A stretch of DNA of 64,000 nt from Dyella monticola (lineage in GTDB: Bacteria; Pseudomonadota; Gammaproteobacteria; Xanthomonadales; Rhodanobacteraceae), in NCBI RefSeq assembly GCF_003363155.1, contig NZ_QRBE01000002.1:391795-455794 (forward strand), written 5' to 3'. Position 1 is the stretch's first letter; each line of letters begins with the position of its first letter. The position numbers were made by a program, and so were the translations under genes. Under the pieces are notes generated by a model. It did not search any database. It was not told where the DNA came from and was given only the letters and a program-made list of their open reading frames with translations. Of the stretch, positions 38,375-47,286 are shown piece after piece.

Positions 38375-39574
38375 TTACTTCGCACCCAGACGATACGCGA
38401 CGAGATGACCCTGGATGTCTTCGACATACACCAGGTCACCGGCCACTACCGGCTGCGCACGAATCGCTTTCTTCGACAGCCGCTCGCGGGCCGCCAGCGC
38501 GCCATCCCCGGTTTGCAGCCAATGTACGTAACCTTCGATATCACCCACGACGACATAGTCGCCCTGCACGGCCGGGGCGGTCAGCCAGCGGTATTTGAGG
38601 TTGTCGTTCTTCCACATGTCAGCGCCGCTGCTCTTGTCGAACGCCCAGACTTGCGAATCGGTGTTGACACCGTACAGGGCGTTGCCATTGACGACCAACG
38701 AGGTGTACGTGGAGAACGGACGCGACCAGAGCGGGCGGCCGCTGGGGCCATCCACAGCGCTGAGATTGCCGTGATAGGCCGACGCATAGAGCGTGCTGCC
38801 GTCGAGCACAACGCCACCATCGGCATCGTTCATGCGCTCGATGTCGGTGCGGCCTTCGCCACTGGCCAGATGCTGTTCCCAAAGCTTGTCGCCATTGTCT
38901 TCACGCAGCGCGATCAGCTTGCCGTCATCGCTACCGAAGAACACGACACCGTTGGTGACCAGCAGCGGACCGTTACCACGCAGGCTCAACAGCGGCACAT
39001 TGCCCTGGTCATTGACCCAGCGGCGATCGCCAGTACCGGTGTCCAGGCCATACACACGGCCATCCTGCGTGCGCACGATGACGAGTGCGCCAGCAACGGC
39101 CGGCGAGTCAATGACTTCGGAAGGCAACGTGGCGACCCAGCGCTGGCTACCGTCTTTAGCGCTGAGGCCATAGACATGGCCGTCGAGCGTGCCGATCACG
39201 AGCAAATCACCCGCGACCGCCGGACCACCTGAATAAAAGGCGTCAGGACGCTTCTTGTCACCCAAGCCGAACCAGCCATGTGTGCGGGTCTTCTTTTCCC
39301 ACAATGTCTTGCCTGTGTTGGCATCATACGCACCGATGGCACCATCGGTGCTGGCGGCATAGAGCACGCCGTCGACGATGGTGGGCTGCATGCGCACACC
39401 GCTCATGCCGGCGCCATGGCCAACACGCGTTTTCCAGACCTGCGCGACGTGCACAGTCGGCTTGAAATCCTTGGCCAGCGGCGTGGGCGGCTGAATATTT
39501 TCTTTCTTGAAGGAATGGCAGCCCCCGAGGGCCACCAGCGAACCGGTCACTACGATCAGCCAAAAACGTTTCAT
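38375..39574 (-). CDS. bamB: Outer membrane assembly lipoprotein BamB
   Basis: 399 aa. Lipobox LVALGGC gives a lipidated Cys19. The rest is a PQQ-type beta-propeller with repeats such as GVLYAASTDGAIGAYDANTG and VYGLDTGTGDRRW. It is a scaffold subunit of the BAM complex at the outer membrane. The start overlaps the yfgM stop by four bases. Confidence 0.94.
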   Translation of the reverse strand: MKRFWLIVVTGSLVALGGCHSFKKENIQPPTPLAKDFKPTVHVAQVWKTRVGHGAGMSGVRMQPTIVDGVLYAASTDGAIGAYDANTGKTLWEKKTRTHGWFGLGDKKRPDAFYSGGPAVAGDLLVIGTLDGHVYGLSAKDGSQRWVATLPSEVIDSPAVAGALVIVRTQDGRVYGLDTGTGDRRWVNDQGNVPLLSLRGNGPLLVTNGVVFFGSDDGKLIALREDNGDKLWEQHLASGEGRTDIERMNDADGGVVLDGSTLYASAYHGNLSAVDGPSGRPLWSRPFSTYTSLVVNGNALYGVNTDSQVWAFDKSSGADMWKNDNLKYRWLTAPAVQGDYVVVGDIEGYVHWLQTGDGALAARERLSKKAIRAQPVVAGDLVYVEDIQGHLVAYRLGAK

Positions 39575-40221
39575 GCACCCTGCTTCCCGGCCGTGGCCAG
39601 ATCGTCGATTTTCATTTGCACTTCGTTGTCCTGCGATACGTGCGGACCCATCGCGCTCACCGCGGCCTGATAGGCCTTGAGTGCGTCATCGCGCCGTCCA
39701 AGCTTGACCAGCGCATCGCCACGTAGTTCCTGGCTCTCGATGGCATAGCTATTGGCTGGCATGCGGTCCAGCGCGCTCAGCGCTTCCTGGGCGTTGCCCT
39801 TGGCCAATTGCACATGAGCGATGCGAAGCTCCACCAGCGCCTTGAGCTCTGGACTGGGGGCGTGCTGCTCGGCCCAGGTGAGTGAGTCGAGCGCCTTGTC
39901 AAATTGCTTGTCTTGCACCTGCCTGCGTGCACGGTCGCTGATGGCAAACAGAGCGTAAGGCGTATCGGCGTAGTCCTTCATCAACTGCTGGATGATGACG
40001 TCGACCGCATTGGTGTTGCCGGTGTCGACGACGCCCTGCAGTTCCTGATACAGACCCGACGCCTGCATCTGGTGCGAGACGCGGTGATTGCGCCATTGCT
40101 GGTAACCGAAAATGGCGATCAGGCCGATGACGATACCCACAGCGATCGACAGGCCGTTCTGCCTCAGCCATTTTTGTACGCGTTCGCTCTGTTCGTAGTC
40201 GTCGTAAGCATCGAATGCCAT
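39571..40221 (-). CDS. yfgM: YfgM-like SecYEG-associated TPR protein
   Basis: 216 aa from the ATG at 40221 (MAFDAYDDYEQSERVQKWL, the family N-terminus). One membrane span (about 29-47) is followed by periplasmic TPR-like helices (DUF2133). It is thought to link the translocon with periplasmic chaperones. Its stop overlaps bamB. The 174 bp upstream hold no gene. Confidence 0.92.
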   Translation of the reverse strand: MAFDAYDDYEQSERVQKWLRQNGLSIAVGIVIGLIAIFGYQQWRNHRVSHQMQASGLYQELQGVVDTGNTNAVDVIIQQLMKDYADTPYALFAISDRARRQVQDKQFDKALDSLTWAEQHAPSPELKALVELRIAHVQLAKGNAQEALSALDRMPANSYAIESQELRGDALVKLGRRDDALKAYQAAVSAMGPHVSQDNEVQMKIDDLATAGKQGA

Positions 40222-40395
40222 GCAATCACCGTATCGCAAGAAACGCCGGGGGCGTTAGAGAAGGTGTCCGAAGCCGCGAGAATCCAAAGGCGGCCGGCGC
40301 TGCCCACCTCGTGGAGGGCAATGCGCAAGCATAACCGATCGAAGGGGGGTTAAGGCTATACGGAGACGGTGTGCGGCACCGCCCAGACAGGGCTT

Positions 40396-41445
40396 TTAAG
40401 CGCCCGCCGGTGCCGCCTTGCCGTCCTGAATGTCGACATGGAAATGCGCAACGTTGGCGTGGCGATAGGGATCGAGCGATACGGGGTGCCCGTCCACGCT
40501 CACTTGTGCACCGGCAGAGTTGCCAATGCGCACCTCAAGCGGCTGGTCACTGTGATAGGTCTTGCTGGTGCCGGCAGGCAACAAGCCATATTCCAGCTTG
40601 CTGCCGTCCTTTCCGATCACTTCCACCCAACTGGCATTGGCGAGGTTCAACGCGAGACTATGCGCACCGCTACCGGCAGCGACGGCAGGTGCGCTGGAGG
40701 CAGGAGAGGCCCCGACCGACACATCGCCATCGAGCGTGGGTACTGGCACCATCGAGGCAAGCAGCGGCTGCTCCGACGCAGGACGCTGAACAGACGCGGC
40801 GGCAGCCGGACCCGCAGAAGCAGGCGCTGCCTGCGCAAGGGTCGGCGCGCTGACGACGGCTTTCGCCATGCTGTCCGACGTGGCCGGCACCGTCGGCGCC
40901 GGGGCATCCTGCTGGGCGACGGGCGTGGCATCAAGGGGGGCCAGGTGACTCATATCGCGCGAAAACGTACCGCGCATGCCCAGCCATACAGTGGGTACGG
41001 CGATCACCAGCGTCAAAACGACATAAGTGGCTGCCGTGGCATAGCGATCGAGCAAATAGCGCGAATGCGAAACGCCGCCGGTCGCTACCAGTTTCGGCTG
41101 GGCCGGTTTGAACGTCGCGATGACCGCTTCGATCTCGGCTTCATCGATGCCCAGGTGATTTCCGTATTTGCGCAGATAACCGCCGAGGTAGACCTGATAG
41201 TCGATGTCGCCGAAATCGTTACTTTCAAGCTGACGCAACACACGCACGGGCAAGTGCAGCGTGTGACCGCAGGTTTCCACGTCCAGACCGCGCGCTTCGC
41301 GCGCCGCGCGCAAGCGCGAACCGAAACCGGGGGCCTCGTTGAAGCGGAATTCGGCAGCGTTCTGTTCCATGTTCGCTGCCGTCATGGCGGACGCATCGGA
41401 GGCATGTTCCTCCTGCGTCGCAGGATTGGACTGCTCGGAAATCAT
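40396..41445 (-). CDS. rodZ: RodZ-like cytoskeletal membrane protein
   Basis: 349 aa. A cytoplasmic helix-turn-helix (FGSRLRAAREARGLDVETC to GGYLRKYGNHLG, about 41-98), one membrane span (about 138-158), a long Ala/Pro/Ser-rich linker, and a C-terminal DUF4115 beta domain (SWVEVIGKDGSKLEYGLLPA). It links MreB to the membrane for rod shape. Start overlaps the pilF stop (ATGA). ispG and hisS, which often follow in this order, are not present downstream. Confidence 0.9.
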   Translation of the reverse strand: MISEQSNPATQEEHASDASAMTAANMEQNAAEFRFNEAPGFGSRLRAAREARGLDVETCGHTLHLPVRVLRQLESNDFGDIDYQVYLGGYLRKYGNHLGIDEAEIEAVIATFKPAQPKLVATGGVSHSRYLLDRYATAATYVVLTLVIAVPTVWLGMRGTFSRDMSHLAPLDATPVAQQDAPAPTVPATSDSMAKAVVSAPTLAQAAPASAGPAAAASVQRPASEQPLLASMVPVPTLDGDVSVGASPASSAPAVAAGSGAHSLALNLANASWVEVIGKDGSKLEYGLLPAGTSKTYHSDQPLEVRIGNSAGAQVSVDGHPVSLDPYRHANVAHFHVDIQDGKAAPAGA

Positions 41446-42242
41446 GGGCGTGTCGATTGATTGAGGGCCTGCGCCTGTTCCGAATCCGGGAACTGGCTGA
41501 GTAGCCGTTTACTATAGTTCTGGGCCGCATCCGTGTTGCCCAAATGAGATTCGATGTTGTAGCCGAGCTTCAAGGATTCAGGACTGGGATGACCTAACGT
41601 ATCGAAGCGCTGCATGAAGGCGCTGGCGTGGAAATAGTCCTGATTCAGATAAAGCACGTTCGCCAGCTGCAGCAATGCGGTCCCATTGCTTGGATTACGC
41701 TTCAGCGCCTGCCTGAAACTGGCTTCGGCGTCGACGCGATCGTTCATGCGAAGCTGACATACACCTTGATTGGTCAACGCCACATCCGGCGTCTGGTAGA
41801 AGGGGTCGGCGACTGCCTTGGTGAAAAAAGCCAGCGACTCCTGCATCTTGCCTTCGCTGCACAAGAACTGGCCCAGATTGTTGTTGGTGTCGCCCTTGTC
41901 CGGCTGCAGCTCTTGCGCTTTGCGGTAGTGCGTCTCGGCGTTGGGCTGATCGTTGATGCGCTCGTAGATGTAAGCCATCACAGTTTGCGCGGGCACATAG
42001 GTGGGATCTTCCTTTTCGGCGATCTTCACCTTCTCCAGCGCGCCCTGCAGATTGCCGATCTCGATGTAATGCTGCGCCAGCCGAGTATGGACGTCCGCAG
42101 CACTCTGCGCCTTTTCCGCCTTGGTTTGCTCGGGCAAAGTGGGCTCGGGCGGTGGCGGCGGAATGGTCATCGAGCGATGACATCCCGCCAGCAGCATTGC
42201 CGCGCAGACACCTAAACCCAACGCAATGCGATCACGCCGCAT
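41442..42242 (-). CDS. pilF: Type IV pilus biogenesis/stability protein PilF (PilW)
   Basis: 266 aa. Lipobox MLLAGC near residue 21, a Pro-rich segment, then six TPR-like repeats ([41 protein letters not shown]). It is a pilotin for the PilQ secretin at the outer membrane. Its first 11 bases overlap the rlmN end. The gene order rlmN-pilF-rodZ is widely conserved. Confidence 0.93.
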   Translation of the reverse strand: MRRDRIALGLGVCAAMLLAGCHRSMTIPPPPPEPTLPEQTKAEKAQSAADVHTRLAQHYIEIGNLQGALEKVKIAEKEDPTYVPAQTVMAYIYERINDQPNAETHYRKAQELQPDKGDTNNNLGQFLCSEGKMQESLAFFTKAVADPFYQTPDVALTNQGVCQLRMNDRVDAEASFRQALKRNPSNGTALLQLANVLYLNQDYFHASAFMQRFDTLGHPSPESLKLGYNIESHLGNTDAAQNYSKRLLSQFPDSEQAQALNQSTRP

Positions 42243-43350
42243 GAGCTTCCCCCTCGTCCAAACGCTTGCGAAATTCCTCCTGGCGACGCGTACGATCGTG
42301 CACCTGCCCTTTCAACTGACCGCACGCGGCATCGATGTCATCACCGCGCGTGCGGCGCAACATGGTGAGAATGTTCGCGTTGAGCAGCTGTGTCTGGAAG
42401 GCGCGGATAGTGTCCGGATCGGAGCGCTCGAAGCGCGTGCCGGGAAACGGATTGAATGGAATGAGATTGACCTTGCACGTCGGCAGCTTACGCATCAGCT
42501 TGATGAGCTGGCGCGCATGCTCGGGCTGATCGTTCACGCCCTTCATCAACGTGTATTCGAACGTGATGGACGTACGCGGCTTGCGGTCGATCCAGCGCTG
42601 GCACGCGCCCAACAGCTCGGCGATGGGATAGCGCTTGTTGAGCGGCACCAGTTCCGTGCGCAGCTCATCGTTCGCCGCGTGCAGCGAAACAGCCAGCGAT
42701 ACGTCGATGCTTTCGGACAGCTTGTCGATCATCGGCACGAGGCCGGCGGTGGACAGCGTGACGCGCTTGGATGCCAGGCCAAAGCCCAGGTCATCGCGCA
42801 TCAGGCTCATCGCCTTGACCACGTTGTCGAAATTCAACAGCGGCTCACCCATCCCCATCATGACCACATTGGTGATGCGGCGGTTCTGGTGCGTAATGTT
42901 GCCCAAGTGCTTGGCGGCCACCCACATCTGCCCAATGATTTCGGACGTTGCAAGGTTGCGATTGAAACCCTGCGTCGCGGTGGAGCAGAACTGGCAGTTC
43001 AACCCGCATCCAACCTGCGAGGAAACGCATAGCGTGCCGCGGGTGGGCTCGGGAATGTAGACCGCCTCGACAGCGTTGCCGCCATCCATGCCCAGCAACC
43101 ATTTATGCGTACCGTCGGCCGCACCTTTATCGAACAGCGTGTTGGGCGGACCGACGTAGCACGCAGCCTCGAGCTTGGCGCGCAGCGCCTTGCCCACGTC
43201 GGTCATGTTTTCGAAGTTGCTTTCCAGGCGGTGGTAGATCCATTTCATCACCTGCTCGGCGCGATACGGCTTTTCGCCGAGCTGCGCAAAAAAATCACGC
43301 AGCCCTTGACGATCGAAATCGAGCAGATTGACTTTTTCCACCTGGTTCAC
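42232..43350 (-). CDS. rlmN: 23S rRNA/tRNA adenine-C2 methyltransferase
   Basis: 372 aa radical SAM enzyme. The cluster motif CGLNCQFC (CxxxCxxC), [15 protein letters not shown], and [15 protein letters not shown] are visible, with the C-terminal methyl-carrier Cys region near [14 protein letters not shown]. It methylates A2503 of 23S rRNA and A37 of some tRNAs. It follows ndk by 24 bp. Confidence 0.96.
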   Translation of the reverse strand: MNQVEKVNLLDFDRQGLRDFFAQLGEKPYRAEQVMKWIYHRLESNFENMTDVGKALRAKLEAACYVGPPNTLFDKGAADGTHKWLLGMDGGNAVEAVYIPEPTRGTLCVSSQVGCGLNCQFCSTATQGFNRNLATSEIIGQMWVAAKHLGNITHQNRRITNVVMMGMGEPLLNFDNVVKAMSLMRDDLGFGLASKRVTLSTAGLVPMIDKLSESIDVSLAVSLHAANDELRTELVPLNKRYPIAELLGACQRWIDRKPRTSITFEYTLMKGVNDQPEHARQLIKLMRKLPTCKVNLIPFNPFPGTRFERSDPDTIRAFQTQLLNANILTMLRRTRGDDIDAACGQLKGQVHDRTRRQEEFRKRLDEGEAHAA

Positions 43351-43374
43351 GTGTGCAACATCTTTTTTAGCGCA

Positions 43375-43800
43375 TTAGCGCGGGAAAACTTCGGTCGCAG
43401 CAAAGAAGTAAGCAATTTCAGTTGCGGCGGTTTCGGCGGCATCCGAGCCGTGCACGGCGTTCGCGTCGATCGAATCGGCGAAGTCGGCGCGAATGGTGCC
43501 CTTGGCGGCATCCTTGGGATTGGTCGCGCCCATCAGATCCCGATGCTTGAGAACCGCGTTATCCCCCTGCAGCACCTGGATCATTACCGGGCCGGAAATC
43601 ATGAACTCCACCAGTGCATTGAAGAACGGACGTTCGCGATGCACTGCATAGAAACCTTCCGCCTCTTTACGCGAGAGATGCTTCATTTTTGCTGCAACGA
43701 CTTTGAGGCCCGCTTTTTCGAAGCGTGCATAGATTTCACCGACGACATTCTTGGCAACTGCATCGGGTTTGATGATGGAAAGGGTGCGCTCCAGCGCCAT
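43375..43800 (-). CDS. ndk: Nucleoside diphosphate kinase
   Basis: 141 aa, full length. [12 protein letters not shown], the phospho-His motif [12 protein letters not shown], and the C-terminal EIAYFF. It exchanges gamma-phosphates among NTPs. It is the first gene of the ndk-rlmN-pilF-rodZ run and is divergent from the TetR gene. Confidence 0.97.
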   Translation of the reverse strand: MALERTLSIIKPDAVAKNVVGEIYARFEKAGLKVVAAKMKHLSRKEAEGFYAVHRERPFFNALVEFMISGPVMIQVLQGDNAVLKHRDLMGATNPKDAAKGTIRADFADSIDANAVHGSDAAETAATEIAYFFAATEVFPR

Positions 43801-43957
43801 GCGGTCTGCTCCGGGTTATGCGGACTGGTTGAACGGGTGGCCGACGTCAAGGAAACGTCGAGGCAAAGATAGAACTAAATACGTCCTGGAATGCGGATTT
43901 AGCTCACGAAAGTTTGACAGATTCTAACCCAATGGCAACCAAATTTTGAGCGCCTGC

Positions 43958-43971
43958 CAAACGACTGTTTG
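43958..43971. promoter_or_regulatory. PsrA-type operator 1
   Basis: CAAAC-GACT-GTTTG matches the G/CAAAC(N2-4)GTTTG/C consensus known for PsrA. It overlaps the predicted -35 box (TTGACT, 43969-43974) of the TetR gene. Confidence 0.75.
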
Positions 43972-43998
43972 ACTGCTCCAGCCGCCCGCGCGTATCCT
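43969..43998 (+). promoter_or_regulatory. Predicted sigma-70 promoter of psrA-fad operon
   Basis: TTGACT (43969-43974), an 18-bp spacer and TATCCT (43993-43998). The -35 overlaps operator 1 and the -10 abuts operator 2, so a bound repressor would block polymerase. Predicted from sequence only. Confidence 0.5.
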
Positions 43999-44013
43999 CA
44001 AACGATCGTTTGA
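43998..44013. promoter_or_regulatory. PsrA-type operator 2 (perfect 16-bp palindrome)
   Basis: TCAAACGATCGTTTGA is a perfect palindrome containing CAAAC-GATC-GTTTG. Its centre is about 41 bp from that of operator 1, close to four helical turns, placing both on one face of the DNA. It lies 15 bp before the GTG start of the regulator. Confidence 0.8.
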
Positions 44014-44028
44014 TTCCATCCGGTAGGC

Positions 44029-44649
44029 GTGCCCGTGAACAGCTCCGCTTCTACGAAGGAACGCATCCTGACCGCCGCCGAGGCGCTGTTCGCCCAGCGC
44101 GGATTCGAAGGGGCCTCGCTGCGCCAGCTGACGGCCGCCGCTGGCGTGAATCTGGCCGCCGTGAACTACCACTTCGGCTCCAAGGACCACCTGGTCGAGC
44201 AGGTCTTCAAACGGCGCCTGGACCAGCTCAATGGCCGCCGCATGGCCGCCTTGAGGCTGATTGCCAGTCAGCCGGAAACGTCATTGGAAGATGTGCTGTC
44301 GGCCTTTATCCGCCCTGCCCTGGACCTTTCCCACGATGGCGGTGGCGGCCTGTTCATGCGTGTGCTGGCCCGTGCTTTCGCCGAGCACGACGACAGCCTG
44401 CGCAAGTTCTTGTCGGAGAACTATGGCCACGTGATGCGGCAATTCACCGCCGAATTTGCCCGTCTGCTGCCGGGGCTCAGCAAGGAAGAGCTTTACTGGC
44501 GCATCGACCTGGTCACCGGCGCCCTGACACACGCCATGTCCGGCTTCGGCATCATCCAGCGCAAGAGCGACGTCAGCGAAGTCACCCACCGCGAGCAAAC
44601 CGCCGAGCACCTGATCCGCTTCGCCGCCTCGGGCCTGCGCGCCCCCTGA
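44029..44649 (+). CDS. TetR-family fatty-acid regulator, PsrA-like
   Basis: 206 aa from a GTG at 44029 (a GTG two codons on is also possible). The N-terminal HTH reads RILTAAEALFAQRGFEGASLRQLTAAAGVNLAAVNYHFGSK, strikingly like PsrA of Pseudomonas; the C-terminal half (FWRVH-like YWRIDLVTGALTHAMSG) matches as well. PsrA proteins are released from DNA by long-chain fatty acids or acyl-CoA and repress beta-oxidation genes. The two operators upstream and the fad genes downstream agree with this. Confidence 0.85.
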   Translation: MPVNSSASTKERILTAAEALFAQRGFEGASLRQLTAAAGVNLAAVNYHFGSKDHLVEQVFKRRLDQLNGRRMAALRLIASQPETSLEDVLSAFIRPALDLSHDGGGGLFMRVLARAFAEHDDSLRKFLSENYGHVMRQFTAEFARLLPGLSKEELYWRIDLVTGALTHAMSGFGIIQRKSDVSEVTHREQTAEHLIRFAASGLRAP

Positions 44650-44661
44650 ATTCCCTGTCAT

Positions 44662-44682
44662 CGGGAGGCCACGCGCCTCCCG
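44662..44682 (+). terminator. Hairpin between regulator and fadN-like gene
   Basis: CGGGAGGC-CACGC-GCCTCCCG, an 8-bp GC stem with a 5-nt loop, 12 bp after the regulator stop. A T-run (TTTTTA) follows only 8 bases later, so termination may be partial. This would set lower or separate expression of the fad genes. Confidence 0.5.
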
Positions 44683-44731
44683 CACCCTGCTTTTTATTCA
44701 TCTGCTACGCATTCGTACCTTGGAGAAGCCA

Positions 44732-47146
44732 ATGACCGATTCATCGCGAACGAATTCGGACCAGCCGAATTCGGCTCAGCCCAAGACGCTACGCATCCGC
44801 AAGGCCGCGGTGCTCGGTGCCGGCGTCATGGGGGCGCAGATCGCCGCGCACCTGACCAATGCCGACGTCGAGACCGTGCTGTTCGATCTGCCGGCCAACG
44901 AGGGGCCCAAGAGTGGCATCGCGCTCAAGGCCATCGAAAACCTTAAAAAGCTGTCCCCTGCACCGCTGGCAGATGGCAACCGCGCGGCGGCCATTATCCC
45001 GGCCAATTACGAAGAAGACCTCGACAAGCTCAAGGATGTGGATCTGGTGATCGAGGCGATCGCCGAACGGATGGACTGGAAGCTGGATCTGTACAAGAAG
45101 ATCGCGCCGCACGTTTCACCCACTGCCGTGCTGGCCAGCAATACCTCCGGCCTTTCCATCAACGGCCTTGCCGAGGCATTGCCGGAAGAACTGCGCCACC
45201 GCTTCACCGGCGTGCATTTTTTCAACCCGCCGCGCTACATGCATCTGGTCGAACTGATTCCGACCCGGCTCACCGATACCACGGTGCTCGAAGGTCTGGA
45301 GGCATTCCTCACCACCACCGTCGGCAAAGGCGTGGTCTACGCGAAAGACACGCCGAACTTCATCGGCAACCGCATCGGCGTGTTCTCGATGCTGGCCACC
45401 ATGCATCACACCGAGCAGTTCAAACTTGGCTTTGATACGGTGGATGCGCTGACCGGCCCCGCTATCGGCCGCCCCAAGAGCGCTACGTATCGCACCGCCG
45501 ATGTGGTGGGCCTGGACACCATGGCGCACGTGATCAAGACCATGGCCGACACCCTGGCCAATGATCCCTGGCACGACTACTTCAAGGCACCTGTCTGGCT
45601 TAGCGGCCTGATTGAACGGGGTGCGCTCGGCCAGAAAACCGGTGCCGGCTTCTATCGCAAGGCGGGCAAGGACATCGTCGTGCTGGATGTCGCCAAGCGT
45701 GACTACCGCCCTTCCGAGCAGAAGGCCTCGGACGAGGTGTCGGCGATTCTGGCGATCAAAGATCCCGCAGAAAAATTTGGAAAATTGCGCGCCTCGGGCG
45801 ATCCGCAAGCCCAGTTTCTGTGGGCAACGTTCCGCGACTTGTTCCACTACACCGCCTACCACCTGGCCGACATTGCCGACACGGCCCGCGATGTCGATTT
45901 CGCCATTCGCTGGGGCTACGGCTGGAAGCTAGGTCCGTTCGAAACCTGGCAAGCGGCTGGCTGGCAGCAGGTCGCAAGCTGGATTCAGGAGGACATCGAC
46001 GCAGGCAAGGCCATGAGCAAGGCGCCGCTGCCTAAATGGGTGACGGATGGTCGCGCCGGCGTGCACGGCAAGGGTGGCTCTTATTCGGCCGCCAACAACA
46101 CCGATAAACCGCGTTCGCAGCATCCGGTCTACAGGCGGCAACTCTTCCCCGATGCGATTCTCGGCGAGCGCTTCGACCAGGGCACCACCGTCTGGGAAAA
46201 CGACGGCATCCGCCTTTGGACGCTGGGCGACGACAACGTCGGCATCATCTCGTTCAAGACGAAGATGAACACGGTCAACGATCAGGTGCTCGACGGTATT
46301 CAGCACGCGATTGGCCTCGCCGAGGAAAAGCTCAAGGCAGTGGTGATCTGGCAGACCAGCGAACCGTTCTCAGCCGGCGCCGATCTGAAGGGCGCGCTGG
46401 GTTTGCTGCAAGCAGGCAAGATCAAGGAATTCGAGGCAATGGTCGCCAACTTCCAGCGCACCAGCATGCGAATCAAGCATGCGCTTGTGCCGGTGGTATC
46501 GGCTGTGCGCGGGCTATGCCTGGGTGGTGGCTGCGAGTTTCAGATGCACTCGGCGCGCACGGTGGCGGCGCTGGAAAGTTATATCGGCCTGGTGGAAGCG
46601 GGCGTGGGTCTGTTGCCTGCCGGCGGCGGCCTGCATGAGCTGGCGATTCGCGCCGCGCAGAGCACCCCCAATGATCCGTTCGAATCGCTGAAGAAGGTGT
46701 TCGAAACCGTGGCGATGGCGAAGGTGTCCGGCAGCGCGCTGGAAGCCAAGCAACTGGGCCTGCTGCGCGAGAACGATGTCGTCGTGTTCAATGCGTACGA
46801 GCTGCTTTATATCGCCAAGCAAGTGGCCAGCTCGCTTGCCGAAAGCGGATGGCGTGCGCCGCTGTATGCCCGCAACGTTCCGGTGGCCGGCGATGTGGGT
46901 ACCGCCACGTTCAAAGCATCGCTTGCCAACCTGCAAGCAGGCTACTTCGCTTCCGAACACGACGCGGCCATCGCCACGCGCATCGCGGACACGCTGTGTG
47001 GCGGCGCGATTGAGCGTGGCTCGCTGGTGGACGAAGCGTGGCTGCTCGATCTGGAGCGCAAGCACTTCGTGGAACTTGCGCAGACCGAAAAAACACAGGC
47101 GCGTATCGCACACACGATGACCACCGGCAAACCGCTGAGGAACTAA
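44732..47146 (+). CDS. 3-hydroxyacyl-CoA dehydrogenase/enoyl-CoA hydratase (FadN-like)
   Basis: 804 aa from the ATG at 44732 with GGAGA upstream; a TTG four codons earlier is less likely. The NAD-binding hydroxyacyl-CoA dehydrogenase domain is N-terminal (AVLGAGVMGAQIAAHLTNA; HFFNPPRYMHLVE), followed by the dehydrogenase C-terminal domain. An enoyl-CoA hydratase domain is at the C-terminus (from about 500; SEPFSAGADLKGAL, GLCLGGGCEF). This order is the reverse of E. coli FadB and like FadN/FadJ-independent types. It performs two middle steps of beta-oxidation. The thiolase gene follows. Confidence 0.93.
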   Translation: MTDSSRTNSDQPNSAQPKTLRIRKAAVLGAGVMGAQIAAHLTNADVETVLFDLPANEGPKSGIALKAIENLKKLSPAPLADGNRAAAIIPANYEEDLDKLKDVDLVIEAIAERMDWKLDLYKKIAPHVSPTAVLASNTSGLSINGLAEALPEELRHRFTGVHFFNPPRYMHLVELIPTRLTDTTVLEGLEAFLTTTVGKGVVYAKDTPNFIGNRIGVFSMLATMHHTEQFKLGFDTVDALTGPAIGRPKSATYRTADVVGLDTMAHVIKTMADTLANDPWHDYFKAPVWLSGLIERGALGQKTGAGFYRKAGKDIVVLDVAKRDYRPSEQKASDEVSAILAIKDPAEKFGKLRASGDPQAQFLWATFRDLFHYTAYHLADIADTARDVDFAIRWGYGWKLGPFETWQAAGWQQVASWIQEDIDAGKAMSKAPLPKWVTDGRAGVHGKGGSYSAANNTDKPRSQHPVYRRQLFPDAILGERFDQGTTVWENDGIRLWTLGDDNVGIISFKTKMNTVNDQVLDGIQHAIGLAEEKLKAVVIWQTSEPFSAGADLKGALGLLQAGKIKEFEAMVANFQRTSMRIKHALVPVVSAVRGLCLGGGCEFQMHSARTVAALESYIGLVEAGVGLLPAGGGLHELAIRAAQSTPNDPFESLKKVFETVAMAKVSGSALEAKQLGLLRENDVVVFNAYELLYIAKQVASSLAESGWRAPLYARNVPVAGDVGTATFKASLANLQAGYFASEHDAAIATRIADTLCGGAIERGSLVDEAWLLDLERKHFVELAQTEKTQARIAHTMTTGKPLRN

Positions 47147-47150
47147 CGCT

Positions 47151-47235
47151 CGCCGCCCCGGCGCACGCCGGAGCCCAGCGACTTTTCGCACGCAGTACTA
47201 AAGACACTGGGTCCCGGCTTGCGCCGGGACGACGG
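47151..47235. repeat. REP-type element, copy 3 (between fadN-like and fadA)
   Basis: Arms CGCCCCGGCGCACGCCGGAG and CTGGGTCCCGGCTTGCGCCG are inverted relative to each other, with a spacer of about 35 bp that is shorter than in copies 1 and 2. It separates two genes of one operon and could adjust their relative mRNA levels. Confidence 0.65.
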
Positions 47236-47286
47236 AAAAACCAAACGGCGTCGCTGCACAGTGCGCGACGCCACGGAGTAGAGACC

